Below, in pieces: positions 1 through 8,088 of a stretch of DNA of 64,000 nucleotides. Source of the stretch: Pseudodesulfovibrio sp. (GTDB lineage Bacteria > Desulfobacterota > Desulfovibrionia > Desulfovibrionales > Desulfovibrionaceae); the NCBI GenBank assembly GCA_016744135.1, contig JADGEX010000002.1, positions 620,001 through 684,000 on the forward strand. The letters are read 5' to 3'. The position numbers were made by a program, and so were the translations under genes. Below the pieces are notes generated by a model. The model was not told the origin of the DNA, did no database searches, and worked only from the letters and a program-made list of their open reading frames with translations. Each line of letters starts with the position of its first letter. Position 1 is the stretch's first letter.

Positions 1-475
1 TTTTGATGCGCCACGGGGAGTCTTTTCCTGCCATGGCGTGAAAAAGTTTGAGACCTGTCTGCATGGATTTGGGGGAGAGGTCCATACAGGTGAAGTTGAG
101 CTTGCGGGTGCGCAAATGTGGGCGCGACATCCACAGAGCCAGCACGGCAGTCAATGGACCAGAACCGAGATCGGCTATTTCGCCACCGTCAGGGATATCC
201 AGTTCCAGACCGGCAAACAGCCGGGACATGCGATACAGGTTCCAGGGCAGGAAATAGTAGAGATACGGCGACAGGAATTTGTCGTCGGTCATGTATTCCT
301 TGCGGCGTTGGGTGCGCTCATTGGTAAGACCTCGCGACATGTCCCTGATGTCATATTTTAGGTGGTCGCGGTGTTTGCCTTTGAGGGGCCATACCTTTTT
401 CAGGTGAGCACCGAAACGTTCCAACTCTGACGCATTCTTCGGGGTGAGATTGGGAAAGAGTCCATCAATCGACAT
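1..475 (-). CDS. SAM-dependent methyltransferase, partial (Rsm22-like?)
   Basis: The gene runs off the left edge of the window; 158 codons of the N-terminal part are visible. I translated it from the minus strand, with ATG at 473-475. A glycine-rich loop reading IADLGSGPLT followed by CMDLSP looks like motifs I and II of a class I SAM-binding Rossmann fold. The segment before it is basic and helical. It overlaps the 3' end of the upstream ferredoxin/ASKHA gene by 11 nt, so the two are probably cotranscribed. Resemblance to ribosomal small-subunit Rsm22-type methyltransferases is an impression only. The substrate cannot be told from the visible part. Confidence 0.6.
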   Translation of the reverse strand, partial: MSIDGLFPNLTPKNASELERFGAHLKKVWPLKGKHRDHLKYDIRDMSRGLTNERTQRRKEYMTDDKFLSPYLYYFLPWNLYRMSRLFAGLELDIPDGGEIADLGSGPLTAVLALWMSRPHLRTRKLNFTCMDLSPKSMQTGLKLFHAMAGKDSPWRIK

Positions 476-2015
476 AGCTAAACCGCATCCTTTGTATAAA
501 TTCATCACCAAATCCCGCATCGTTTGTCAGGTCTAGCTGGATCATGGTGTCGGGCAGGGCTTCGGCGAATTGCCGGGCCTGCTTGCTCGTGGTCAGTATT
601 TCAGTTCCTCGCAGGGAGGAGTTGCCTGCCTTAATTGCTTTGTTTTTGCAACCTGCGGGCAGGAATCCGAGAGTTTCTAGATCACCCAGGCTCACATATT
701 CGCCCAGTGCTCCGGCAATGTAAATTTTTTTCAGACCTGCCGGACCGAAGTCGGCAGCGTTAAGCAGAGCGGACATGGCCAGATTGAAGGCTGCTTTTAC
801 TTTGAGGATTTCTTCGATGTCTGAAGCAGGAAGGTGGAGCGTGCTGTTGATGACAAAGGCCGGTTCGCCTTGAATGGTTGTCACCTTGTTGGCCAGTTTT
901 GCTGCCAACGGAGTCGAGCCTGTACAGAATTGCCCTGATTCGTTTACCACGCCATGCTTGCGCAGGATGGCGACGAGCGAAAGATATCCTGTACCGGTCA
1001 TGCCGATTCGCTCGGAGGCTGTGTCGTCGAAATAGAGTGCTTCAAGACCACGAGGCGTCAGGGTGAATCCGGTGATGGCTCCGGGGCTTGCGGTGCGTCC
1101 AAAGGAGAGTCCAACACCCTCAAGAGCTGGTCCCATGGGGACACTGGCACAGAATCGTTTGTTCGGGGACAGGGCGAGGATGAATTCTCCATTGGTACCG
1201 AGGTCGGCCAATAGAAATGGGTAATCGGTCGTTTGTCCGTATTCCAGCGCAGTTAGTCCGGCGGAAAGATCTGCGCCTACAAACGGTGCGAGTAGGGGCG
1301 GAATGTATACAGCCGGTAGCTCGGTTGTCAGGTGTTGTTCGTCTCCACCAGTGTAAGACAGTGTGTACGGCGCGGTGGCGAGGTCGTCCGGTTTCATGCC
1401 GAGCAGGATGTATGTCATGACCGAGTTGCCGGAAATAACGAGCGAGGTACATGAGCCGACGAGCATGGCAGCCGTTGTCTGTACCAACTCTGTGAGTCGA
1501 TCAAGAATGAGAGCGCGTAACACGGTCCGCCCTTCCGGGGTGGCCGCGACCGCCAATCGAGACATGACCTCGGAACCGAGACCTGTCTGCGGGTTGAGTT
1601 CCTGTCCCGATGCCACGGGAATGTCATTAACAAGGGCAGTCCAGTGAATGGACGTGGTGCCGAGATCGACGGCCAGAGAAAAGTTTCCGGTTGTGTCTGC
1701 AAGGGTGTGCTTGGTCGGTTTTGAACGTATCGGTTCCGGCAGTTCAATGTCACATGATTTTGACGGGTGCAGACAGGCGAGTCGCCAGCCTTGAGCAACT
1801 GCTTCATCGCCGAGTTTTTTTATTTCGTCGGCAGTATGCATCGGAGTATCATTAACATAGCGCACCCGGCACAGCCCACATTTGCCTAGTCCTGAGCAAA
1901 GTGGCACGCCATACCACAGGCCACCCAAAAAAATGGTGCGGGCCAAGGTGTCGCCGGAGTTCGGCTCAAGGGCGATATGTTCGCCGGTATGTGTATGAAT
2001 GCGTATACTCACCAT
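465..2015 (-). CDS. 2Fe-2S ferredoxin/ASKHA protein, RACo-like corrinoid activator
   Basis: This 516-aa protein has an N-terminal plant-type [2Fe-2S] ferredoxin domain (about residues 1-95) with cysteines at C40, C46, C49 and C81 (CX5CX2C...C). A C-terminal ASKHA-type domain (DUF4445) follows from about residue 110, with the phosphate-binding signature AVDLGTTS. This architecture is that of RACo-type proteins, which use ATP and an electron to reactivate Co(II) corrinoid proteins of methyltransferase systems. It lies downstream of the cobalamin operon with only a plus-strand PilZ gene between, which fits a B12 role. No partner corrinoid protein or methyltransferase is visible here. An ATG at 2013-2015 follows a CGGAGAA ribosome-binding site. 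The precise target is unknown. Confidence 0.75.
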   Translation of the reverse strand: MVSIRIHTHTGEHIALEPNSGDTLARTIFLGGLWYGVPLCSGLGKCGLCRVRYVNDTPMHTADEIKKLGDEAVAQGWRLACLHPSKSCDIELPEPIRSKPTKHTLADTTGNFSLAVDLGTTSIHWTALVNDIPVASGQELNPQTGLGSEVMSRLAVAATPEGRTVLRALILDRLTELVQTTAAMLVGSCTSLVISGNSVMTYILLGMKPDDLATAPYTLSYTGGDEQHLTTELPAVYIPPLLAPFVGADLSAGLTALEYGQTTDYPFLLADLGTNGEFILALSPNKRFCASVPMGPALEGVGLSFGRTASPGAITGFTLTPRGLEALYFDDTASERIGMTGTGYLSLVAILRKHGVVNESGQFCTGSTPLAAKLANKVTTIQGEPAFVINSTLHLPASDIEEILKVKAAFNLAMSALLNAADFGPAGLKKIYIAGALGEYVSLGDLETLGFLPAGCKNKAIKAGNSSLRGTEILTTSKQARQFAEALPDTMIQLDLTNDAGFGDEFIQRMRFSYVD

Positions 2016-2078
2016 GTTCTCCGTTAGTGTCGGGAGACTATCTTATGGGCCGAGCCATGTAAATGTTGTTAGACGCTC

Positions 2079-2107
2079 TTGGCAGTGGGGGGCTGGCCTG
2101 TTATCAT
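2079..2107 (+). promoter_or_regulatory. sigma-70-type promoter for the PilZ gene
   Basis: TTGGCA (2079-2084) and TATCAT (2102-2107) are separated by exactly 17 nt, each with five of six consensus bases. The predicted start of transcription is about 2114, close to the GTG start at 2128 and its AAGGG site, giving a very short leader. Confidence 0.55.
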
Positions 2108-2127
2108 TGTACCCGTAAGGGAAAAAC

Positions 2128-2511
2128 GTGTTCAAAAATCCATTTAAAGTATCGGTCAAACAATCTTCTGGTAAGCGTATCGCTTATCGCGCCAAGATCA
2201 GTGGTTTGCACGTCAAGGTTGTCGGGCGGCCTTCCGTGTATTCGGTTTCGGATTTGAGTCCTACGGGGCTTGGATTGTCCGGTTCCACGGGTATGCGCGA
2301 GGGGGATGTTTTTGTCTTGAGTTTGTATCTAAAAGGAAAGCGGGTGGCCACTGATCTTCATGCCAAGGTTGTTCGGGCCAAGCAAATGTTTACCGGTCTG
2401 GTTTTCGTCAATCCTGACAGACGGCAGATGGATGCCTTGCACGCTCTGGTGCTTGAAGAGCAGAAAGAACAGGCGGAAGAGCGGAAAAAGATTCGATACA
2501 GGTTTGATTAG
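2128..2511 (+). CDS. PilZ domain protein
   Basis: This 127-aa single-domain protein resembles PilZ: an N-terminal basic segment (KRIAYRAKI), then a beta-rich core containing VSDLSPTGLGLSG, which fits the D/NxSxxG part of the c-di-GMP-binding motif. The usual RxxxR is present only in relaxed form (KRIAYR). PilZ proteins are cytoplasmic c-di-GMP receptors that control motility or exopolysaccharide output, but nothing nearby names the target. Translation starts at GTG with AAGGG upstream. Its stop codon overlaps the stop of the convergent cbiK gene by 4 nt (2508-2511). The C-terminus is highly charged (KEQAEERKK). Confidence 0.75.
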   Translation: MFKNPFKVSVKQSSGKRIAYRAKISGLHVKVVGRPSVYSVSDLSPTGLGLSGSTGMREGDVFVLSLYLKGKRVATDLHAKVVRAKQMFTGLVFVNPDRRQMDALHALVLEEQKEQAEERKKIRYRFD

Positions 2512-3311
2512 CAGCGGTTCATGCGTTTGAGCGCGTCATCCAGATGCTTGAGCCAAATATCCACCAGCCGGTCGTATTCTCCGGCACCTTTCAACAGCGG
2601 TTCACATTCGATACCTGCTGCCTCAAGGCGGGATTTCCAGCTTGTCTCGGAGTCGCCGATCATGTCGCGTGCAACGTGCCAGCCCGCTCCGAACAGGAAG
2701 GGAACAAGGTACGCCTTTTTGACATCGTCCGCTTTGAATCGTTCAATAACGACATCGATGCCCGCTTCTTTCTGATGTTCCATGACTCCCATGTGTACGG
2801 TCTTGTCCCGTTTCTGGAAGGCGCGATGCATGGCCTCATAGTAGATGCTGCCGTCATGCCGGGTGCCATGCCCCATGAAGAGCACTGCGTCGTTTTCGCC
2901 TTTACCTTCTTCTGCGATAGACATGATGATGTCGGCTACCTGCTCAAGACCTGTCTCACCTGCCACCAAGGGGAAGCCCACCTCTACGCGGTTGAAGCCG
3001 CCTTCCTTGAGCATTTGGTCATTGGCCAGACTGAGGAGTTCATGAAACTCGGTGCCGGGGATGAGGTGGAGTGACTGAATGGCCACATGGGTCACACCGT
3101 CTTCAAGGAGCCCTTCAAGTGCCATGGGGACGGAATCCACTGCCTCGCCTGCTTTTTCCATATGACCACGGATGATGCTGGAAGTGTAGGCTACGCGTAC
3201 TGGCACATCGGGATATGCTTCATTGACCCGTTTGATGATGTGATCGAGAGAGGCCATGGCGTTTTTGTTGCGTGAGCCGAATGCGGCGAGGACAATGGCT
3301 GTTTTCATCAT
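2508..3311 (-). CDS. cbiK: Sirohydrochlorin cobaltochelatase, cytoplasmic CbiK
   Basis: A class II chelatase of 267 aa that inserts Co2+ into sirohydrochlorin early in anaerobic cobalamin synthesis. The N-terminus (TAIVLAAFGSRN) lacks a signal peptide, so the enzyme should be cytoplasmic. Catalytic residues expected for CbiK are present: His148 (FMGHGT), Glu178 (GVMEH) and His212 (GWHVARDM). It starts at ATGATG overlapping the TGA of the precorrin-2 methyltransferase gene, which implies translational coupling. It is the last gene of the riboswitch-led cobalamin operon. A second, exported CbiK is the first gene of the same operon; the two differ widely in sequence, so this is an old paralogue pair and not a recent duplication. 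Confidence 0.88.
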   Translation of the reverse strand: MMKTAIVLAAFGSRNKNAMASLDHIIKRVNEAYPDVPVRVAYTSSIIRGHMEKAGEAVDSVPMALEGLLEDGVTHVAIQSLHLIPGTEFHELLSLANDQMLKEGGFNRVEVGFPLVAGETGLEQVADIIMSIAEEGKGENDAVLFMGHGTRHDGSIYYEAMHRAFQKRDKTVHMGVMEHQKEAGIDVVIERFKADDVKKAYLVPFLFGAGWHVARDMIGDSETSWKSRLEAAGIECEPLLKGAGEYDRLVDIWLKHLDDALKRMNRC

Positions 3312-4018
3312 TTTTTGTTCTTTTTTACCAATGCCAGCGAAAAATAGTGTGGCGTTTTCGGTGCATCCTTGATGTCCATGAGGATGGATTCGTCATCCAT
3401 GCCCAACCGGGAGACCAGTACGGTCTTGTCATCCAGACGGAGCCGGGTCAGGGTATCCCGTATTTCTTCAAAGTTTTTATACGCCTTGAGAATAACGGCA
3501 TTGTCTGCCACGTCAAGCTGTGCTTCCAGTTTTTCCGGGTCTGTGACGCCGGAAGTGATGAGCAGGGATTCTTTGGATTCGCACAGGACCAGTCCTATTT
3601 TGGATGCCGCGGCGTGAAAAGAGGTGATCCCGGGGATGGCCTGAAGTTTGATCGACGGGTCTTTGATGAGCAAAGTGCGTTGTAAATATCCATAAGTGGA
3701 GTATGTCAGTGGATCGCCCAGCGTCAGGAAGGCCGCGTTTTGGCCGTTATCCAGAACTTCTGCCACAATGTCGGCGTTGGCCGTCCATGCCTTTTCCAAC
3801 TCGTCCTTGTCCTTGGTCATGGGGAACCCAAGCTGAATGACTCGTACACCTTCCCTGAGGTGCGGTTTGGCAATGGCGTATGCCGTGGAGTAGTCGTTTT
3901 TGGTAGATGCGGCGGCAAAGATGACATCGACCTCGCCAAGCGCGCGCACAGCCTTGAGGGTGAGAAGTTCCGGGTCGCCAGGGCCGACGCCTATGCCGTA
4001 GAGAATGCCTTTATTCAT
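3308..4018 (-). CDS. cbiL: Precorrin-2/cobalt-factor II C20-methyltransferase
   Basis: A tetrapyrrole methylase of 236 aa. The N-terminal GIGVGPGDPELLTLKAVRAL is the classic SAM-binding motif of the family, and TLGDPLTYSTYGYL and PGITSFHAAAS are its further conserved loops. CobI/CbiL transfers a methyl group to C20; beside cobaltochelatases the substrate is most likely cobalt-factor II (CbiL, anaerobic route). Length matches the family. It lies 55 nt after the binding-protein gene and overlaps cbiK by 4 nt. CobI and CbiL cannot be separated by sequence reading alone, so the symbol rests on context. Confidence 0.85.
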   Translation of the reverse strand: MNKGILYGIGVGPGDPELLTLKAVRALGEVDVIFAAASTKNDYSTAYAIAKPHLREGVRVIQLGFPMTKDKDELEKAWTANADIVAEVLDNGQNAAFLTLGDPLTYSTYGYLQRTLLIKDPSIKLQAIPGITSFHAAASKIGLVLCESKESLLITSGVTDPEKLEAQLDVADNAVILKAYKNFEEIRDTLTRLRLDDKTVLVSRLGMDDESILMDIKDAPKTPHYFSLALVKKNKK

Positions 4019-4073
4019 TACGATATTTCCTTTTGGCAGAGCACTATTACTCGTGCTCTGCTGTGTACCAATG

Positions 4074-4979
4074 TTAGTTGTGATCTACCCGGTGCAAGAG
4101 TTCATGGACTGTTTCGATGCCTTGCAAAAGTCGCATGGTGGGGCGCGATACAAGATGTTCATCTACCAGAAAAACACCGTTGTTCAAGACGGCCATGATG
4201 CGGGATGCGGCCGGACCGTTTTTGATGGTGTTGATTGATACCTGATTCATGGGACCTATCTGGGCCAGATAGACATCAATTTTGCTCGATTTTGCCAGCA
4301 GTCGTTCCAGTCCATACGAGGCGATGTTTGTGCCACGTCTCGGTCTGGCGTCGGTGGCGACGTTAATTCCGCCCGCTCTTTTGAGAACGAACAGGGGCAT
4401 GGAGCCGGGGGAGAACGTGGAAAGTTTGGAATGAATGGATTCAAAGAATACCGTGGGGCGTTCGTTGAGTGGAAATTCATTCAGTCGTTTGTCAGCTTCT
4501 ACCAAGCCGTCCTTGAAATCTTCGATCATATATTCAGCTTGCATTTCTCGACCGGTCAGATGGCCGAGGGTACGCCAGTAGTTGTACATATCGCTGATGG
4601 TGTTTGGTTGGAGAGAAACGACCGTGATGCCATGTCGTTTAAGGGTGTTCCATAATGCAGGATAACCACGCTTTAACATGGGGCGGATAAGAATCAGATC
4701 CGGCTTGGCTGCAAGAAATTTTTCTACGCCGTCTCGTGCATTAAAAGCGGTTTTTTGCAAGGCAAGGGCCGGGTAGTCTTCGGTTCGACTGACGCCTATT
4801 ATTTCATCTTTCAGACCGAGGCCAAAGAGGTTCTCGGAATGAGCGGCGTACAGCGATATGATGCGTGTAAACGGTTTATCAAAATTGACAGTTTGCCCGG
4901 AGTCGTCGGTGATGGTTCGCGCCAGAGCGGGTGTGCAGAGCATGAGTATGCAGATGAAAGAGAAGAGAATACGAATCAA
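4074..4979 (-). CDS. btuF: ABC transporter periplasmic binding protein (BtuF-like)
   Basis: A 301-aa protein with a clear signal peptide (about 1-20, ending CTPALA), then a FecB/BtuF-type type III substrate-binding fold: NFDKPFTRIISLYAAHSENLF, FLAAKPDLILIRP and HGITVVSL are typical. It should capture a corrinoid or a metal chelate in the periplasm and pass it to the BtuCD complex. The ATG overlaps the TGA of the ATPase gene by 4 nt. Cobalamin as ligand is inferred from the riboswitch and flanking cobalamin genes; heme or siderophore uptake by homologous systems is the alternative. Confidence 0.8.
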   Translation of the reverse strand: MIRILFSFICILMLCTPALARTITDDSGQTVNFDKPFTRIISLYAAHSENLFGLGLKDEIIGVSRTEDYPALALQKTAFNARDGVEKFLAAKPDLILIRPMLKRGYPALWNTLKRHGITVVSLQPNTISDMYNYWRTLGHLTGREMQAEYMIEDFKDGLVEADKRLNEFPLNERPTVFFESIHSKLSTFSPGSMPLFVLKRAGGINVATDARPRRGTNIASYGLERLLAKSSKIDVYLAQIGPMNQVSINTIKNGPAASRIMAVLNNGVFLVDEHLVSRPTMRLLQGIETVHELLHRVDHN

Positions 4980-5764
4980 GAGAGTTCCTTTAAAGCGTAA
5001 GAGATGTGCAGGCCTTTGTCCGTGTTCAGGACATGAGCCTGAATGCGGAAAACAGCGTTGATGGTTTCAGGGGTCAGGGTTGTTTCGACGCTTCCATGCG
5101 CGTGGACTCGGCCTTTATTCAGGATAACGAGAGTGTCGCAGAAGGCTGCCGCTAGATTAAGGTCGTGTAGTACGGCCACAATGGTCCGGTTTCCTTCGGA
5201 TGACAGCCGTTTGAGTTCGGTCATGGTGGTCAGCGCGTGGCGAATATCCATGGATGAAGTTGGTTCGTCAAGGAGTAGAGCCGATGTGTTTTGTGCCAAC
5301 CCTCGCGCCACGACAGTACGTTGCTTTTCTCCGCCGGACAAGTCGGCCATATATCTGTTTTTCAGGTCGCCGAGGTCCATGGATTTTAGAGATTTTTCGA
5401 CGATGGAGAGGTCTTTGTCGGATGGTCGGGCAAACCGTTGGATATGTGGATGACGCCCCATGAGTACTGTTTCGAAAGCTGTGAATGGAAAATTGAAGTC
5501 GAGTTCCTGAGGGACCAGAGCACACTGCCGGGCAAGTGTCTTTGGGGTGATGGATGTCACCGGAGTTGTGTTGAGTTCAACGGTTCCGTTTGTTGGAGAG
5601 CTATGTCCGGCCAACAGGTCAAGCAAGGTGGATTTACCACTGCCGTTGGGGCCGACAATGCCGTATAAGTGGCCTGGCTCAAAGGCAAGGTTGATGTCGC
5701 GCAGCACCGGGGTGTCGGTGTAAGCGAAGGAAACAGTATTGAGTGTGAAGGTGGCGGTGTGCAT
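4976..5764 (-). CDS. btuD: ABC transporter ATPase (BtuD/FhuC type)
   Basis: A 262-aa ATP-binding subunit of a FecCD-type importer. Walker A is GPNGSGKS (about 38-45), the Q-loop is LVPQELDF, the signature is LSGGEKQR (about 142-149), Walker B is ALLLDEPTSSMD, and the switch histidine lies in VLHDLNLA. All catalytic elements are intact. It starts 3 nt after the permease stop and overlaps the binding-protein start, so permease, ATPase and binding protein form one translationally coupled unit at the inner membrane. Corrinoid specificity is contextual. Confidence 0.85.
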   Translation of the reverse strand: MHTATFTLNTVSFAYTDTPVLRDINLAFEPGHLYGIVGPNGSGKSTLLDLLAGHSSPTNGTVELNTTPVTSITPKTLARQCALVPQELDFNFPFTAFETVLMGRHPHIQRFARPSDKDLSIVEKSLKSMDLGDLKNRYMADLSGGEKQRTVVARGLAQNTSALLLDEPTSSMDIRHALTTMTELKRLSSEGNRTIVAVLHDLNLAAAFCDTLVILNKGRVHAHGSVETTLTPETINAVFRIQAHVLNTDKGLHISYALKELS

Positions 5765-5767
5765 GGG

Positions 5768-6799
5768 TTACCCCCGGCGCCTTTTGGAGCGGGTGAATAT
5801 CCAACAAAAGATCGGGCCACCGATGAGCGCGGTGAGAACGCCAATGGGAACTTCATGGGGCAAACCTGTGCGGGTCAGGGTGTCGGCTGCGAGTAATAGT
5901 ATAGCTCCGCTCAAGCCTGAGGCTGGAAGAAGCCAGCGGTTGTCCGGCCCGATAATTATGCGCATGAGATGAGGAATAATTAATCCCACGAAGCCGATAA
6001 CCCCGGAGACAGAAACGCAGACTGCGCTGATGAGGGAGGCCGTGACCAGAAGTGTGAGACGAACTTTGCCCGTGTCCACACCCAGACTTTTGGCAGAGCG
6101 AGACCCCAGACTCATGATGTTGAGGTCTCGGGCGAAAAATAGGCAGACCGCAAAGCCGAATATACCGGTTCCGGCGGTCAGGATGACGTCAGTCCAGGTG
6201 CGGGCTACGAAGCTGCCCATAAGCCAGAACACGATCACTGATACTTTTTCGTCGGCCAGATATTTGATGCAGCTCAGTCCGGCGGACAGAATGGCGGAAA
6301 CAATGACGCCTGCCAGGATCAAGTTAGTGGGCGACAACTCTCCGTCGCGCCCTGACATGGCGATGACCGCGAAAAGCGTGGTCGTTGCTCCGGCAAAAGC
6401 CATGAGCAACAGTGTTGCCTGCCCGAAGAATGACAGGCCAAGCAAAAGGCTCAAGGCCGCTCCGAATGCTGCGCCGGAAGAGACGCCCAGCGTGAAAGGA
6501 TCGGCCAGTGGGTTGAGGAGTAACCCTTGAAACACTGTGCCGGCCACTGCAAGGCCAAAGCCCACAGCTGTGGCAGTGAGAATACGGGGAAGACGTACTT
6601 CGAAAATAACGCTTGTTTTGAGCGGGTCTATGGAGTCCGTCGCCCCTCGCAGAGCATCCGTCAGCGCTGTCATGACTTCACCCGGTGAGACCGGAATGAA
6701 GCCAAGACCGGTAGCAACGATCACCAACGCGGCCAGTGAGACTGCGAGCAGAGTGAGGGTTGCCCCTTTGCTGATGGATATACGAGAAGCGACGGTCAT
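5768..6799 (-). CDS. btuC: FecCD-family permease (BtuC-like)
   Basis: A 343-aa integral membrane protein with about ten hydrophobic segments and the FecCD hallmarks: VRLPRILTATAVGFGLAVAG, NPLADPFTLGVSSGAAFGA and GVIGFVGLIIPHLMR. Length is typical of BtuC. It forms the transmembrane channel of the importer with the two downstream gene products. It starts only 9 nt after the exported CbiK gene, so chelatase and importer are cotranscribed under the cobalamin riboswitch. That placement supports corrinoid or cobalt-precursor uptake over iron-siderophore uptake. Confidence 0.82.
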   Translation of the reverse strand: MTVASRISISKGATLTLLAVSLAALVIVATGLGFIPVSPGEVMTALTDALRGATDSIDPLKTSVIFEVRLPRILTATAVGFGLAVAGTVFQGLLLNPLADPFTLGVSSGAAFGAALSLLLGLSFFGQATLLLMAFAGATTTLFAVIAMSGRDGELSPTNLILAGVIVSAILSAGLSCIKYLADEKVSVIVFWLMGSFVARTWTDVILTAGTGIFGFAVCLFFARDLNIMSLGSRSAKSLGVDTGKVRLTLLVTASLISAVCVSVSGVIGFVGLIIPHLMRIIIGPDNRWLLPASGLSGAILLLAADTLTRTGLPHEVPIGVLTALIGGPIFCWIFTRSKRRRG

Positions 6800-6808
6800 T
6801 ATATCTTT

Positions 6809-7792
6809 TTAGGGAAGCATGTGCGTTTGAGCCATGGCGTCTTTCAAGTGGCGTACGTAAATGTCAGCCCATGTGTCGACAGAACCGAGACCGCTCAGGT
6901 CGATGGTTACGTCAAAACCCGCCTTGGTCAGCATGACTTTCCATGCATCGTCTTCGTCACCGGCCATATCGTTGGAAGCGTGGTCGCCTGCAACGATCAT
7001 GAAGGGCTTGAGCAGGATTTTTTTTGACCCTGAAGCTTTGAGGTTTACCAGCATGTCATCGAAAGCAGGATAGCCTTCAACGCAGGCCACAAAGATTGGG
7101 TGACCGTATGTTTTCTGCATTTCACTTTGGAACTGGGCGTAAATGCCGGTGGAGAAAAAATCGTTGCCGTGTCCCATGTAGACAAGAGCAGCATTCATTT
7201 TTTTGGCGGCATCGACGTCAGCTTTGAGAGCTTTGGTGGCATCGGCGATGTCGTCAGTGTACGGATACACATCTCCGGGCATGCCCAGAGCCGGACGGCC
7301 AAGGCGCAAGCTTTTGAAGGGAACGGATTTGGCCTTGAGGGCGCGAATGGAGCGCAAGCCGATCATCGTTTGGGTCAAGTCGGAGAATTCTTCACCGGCA
7401 AAAACATGAAGGGACTGCACCGCAATAGCCTTGTAGCCTTCGTCCTGAAGGTCGGCGATGGTTGCCAAAGGACCTTTGACGCTGAGGATGTCAGCAGGCA
7501 CACCGGCATTTTTTTTCTGCCATGCCGTGTCGTTTTGGCGTTCATGCCAAATGTCACGGATGATGCTTGAGGTGAAAGCGAGTTTGACCGGAGTATCGGG
7601 GTAGGCCTTTTCAACTTTGTTGCGAATGTTCAGGATGGATTTGAGTGCTTCGGGATACGATGTTCCGAATGCGGCCAGGACGATAGCGTCTTTGACCGGG
7701 CCTTTTTCATGATGTCCGGCCTGCGCCGGGGCCACCATGAGGACCGTGAGAAGACAGGAGAAAAGTACGACATTGAGTCTGTGGATAGACAT
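6809..7792 (-). CDS. cbiK: Periplasmic cobaltochelatase CbiK (CbiKP-type)
   Basis: A CbiK-family protein of 327 aa with a signal peptide (about 1-25, ending APAQA), so the mature enzyme should be periplasmic. Chelatase residues are conserved: His208 (YMGHGN), Glu239 (ACVEG) and His271 (AGDHAS). His129 (VQSLHVF) lies where the heme-binding histidine of the Desulfovibrio vulgaris periplasmic CbiK is expected; that assignment is by family knowledge, not alignment. The periplasmic enzyme's in vivo role is unsettled and may concern metal or heme handling coupled to import. It is the first gene after the riboswitch and is preceded by a GGAG site. Its close neighbour is an ABC importer. Confidence 0.88.
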   Translation of the reverse strand: MSIHRLNVVLFSCLLTVLMVAPAQAGHHEKGPVKDAIVLAAFGTSYPEALKSILNIRNKVEKAYPDTPVKLAFTSSIIRDIWHERQNDTAWQKKNAGVPADILSVKGPLATIADLQDEGYKAIAVQSLHVFAGEEFSDLTQTMIGLRSIRALKAKSVPFKSLRLGRPALGMPGDVYPYTDDIADATKALKADVDAAKKMNAALVYMGHGNDFFSTGIYAQFQSEMQKTYGHPIFVACVEGYPAFDDMLVNLKASGSKKILLKPFMIVAGDHASNDMAGDEDDAWKVMLTKAGFDVTIDLSGLGSVDTWADIYVRHLKDAMAQTHMLP

Positions 7793-7827
7793 GACAACTC
7801 CAAGAGAGGCTGATTGGGGGAAATGAG

Positions 7828-7859
7828 AAAACCCTTCCTCGACGATTTTCGAGGAAGGG
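7828..7859 (-). terminator. Riboswitch-controlled intrinsic terminator
   Basis: On the minus strand a perfect 10-bp stem (arms at 7850-7859 and 7832-7841) is followed by TTTT and CTCATTT. It sits between the cobalamin aptamer and the cbiK start, so it is the probable expression platform. Upstream arms carrying CCTCG/CGAGG and GTGGTA/TACCAC (7865-7925) could form an alternative antiterminator; that pairing is inferred. Confidence 0.7.
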
Positions 7860-7927
7860 AAACCGTTTTATCCCTTCGTACCTGTAGTGGTAAGCCCTCG
7901 TACCACCGAGGCAAAACCTATGGCTTT

Positions 7928-8085
7928 CTAGGCAGGTCTTCCGGCTGGCCCCTTCTACTTTCGCCTTCCCAAGGAGAGTCCTCAGTGGCATGAATGAAAG
8001 CAGTCTGGCGGGGCGTCACGGCGGCGGGTCCGCTCCCGATTTACACGGGATTCCCTATGAAGTCCTTTCGGACACCTAGAAGGGG
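7928..8085 (-). promoter_or_regulatory. Cobalamin riboswitch (aptamer)
   Basis: Reading the minus strand from 8085 down, the order of conserved blocks is that of the B12 riboswitch: GGTGTCC with GGGAATC, GCGGACCCGCCGCCGTGACG-like core split into short motifs, GCCACTG near 7983, GGGAAGGCG, and the closing B12 box CAGCCGGAAGACCTGCC at 7931-7947. Adenosylcobalamin binding should favour the downstream terminator and shut off cbiK-btuCDF-cbiL-cbiK when B12 is abundant. The aptamer begins only a few bases past the stop of the CheA-like gene. Confidence 0.92.
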
Positions 8086-8088
8086 TCT

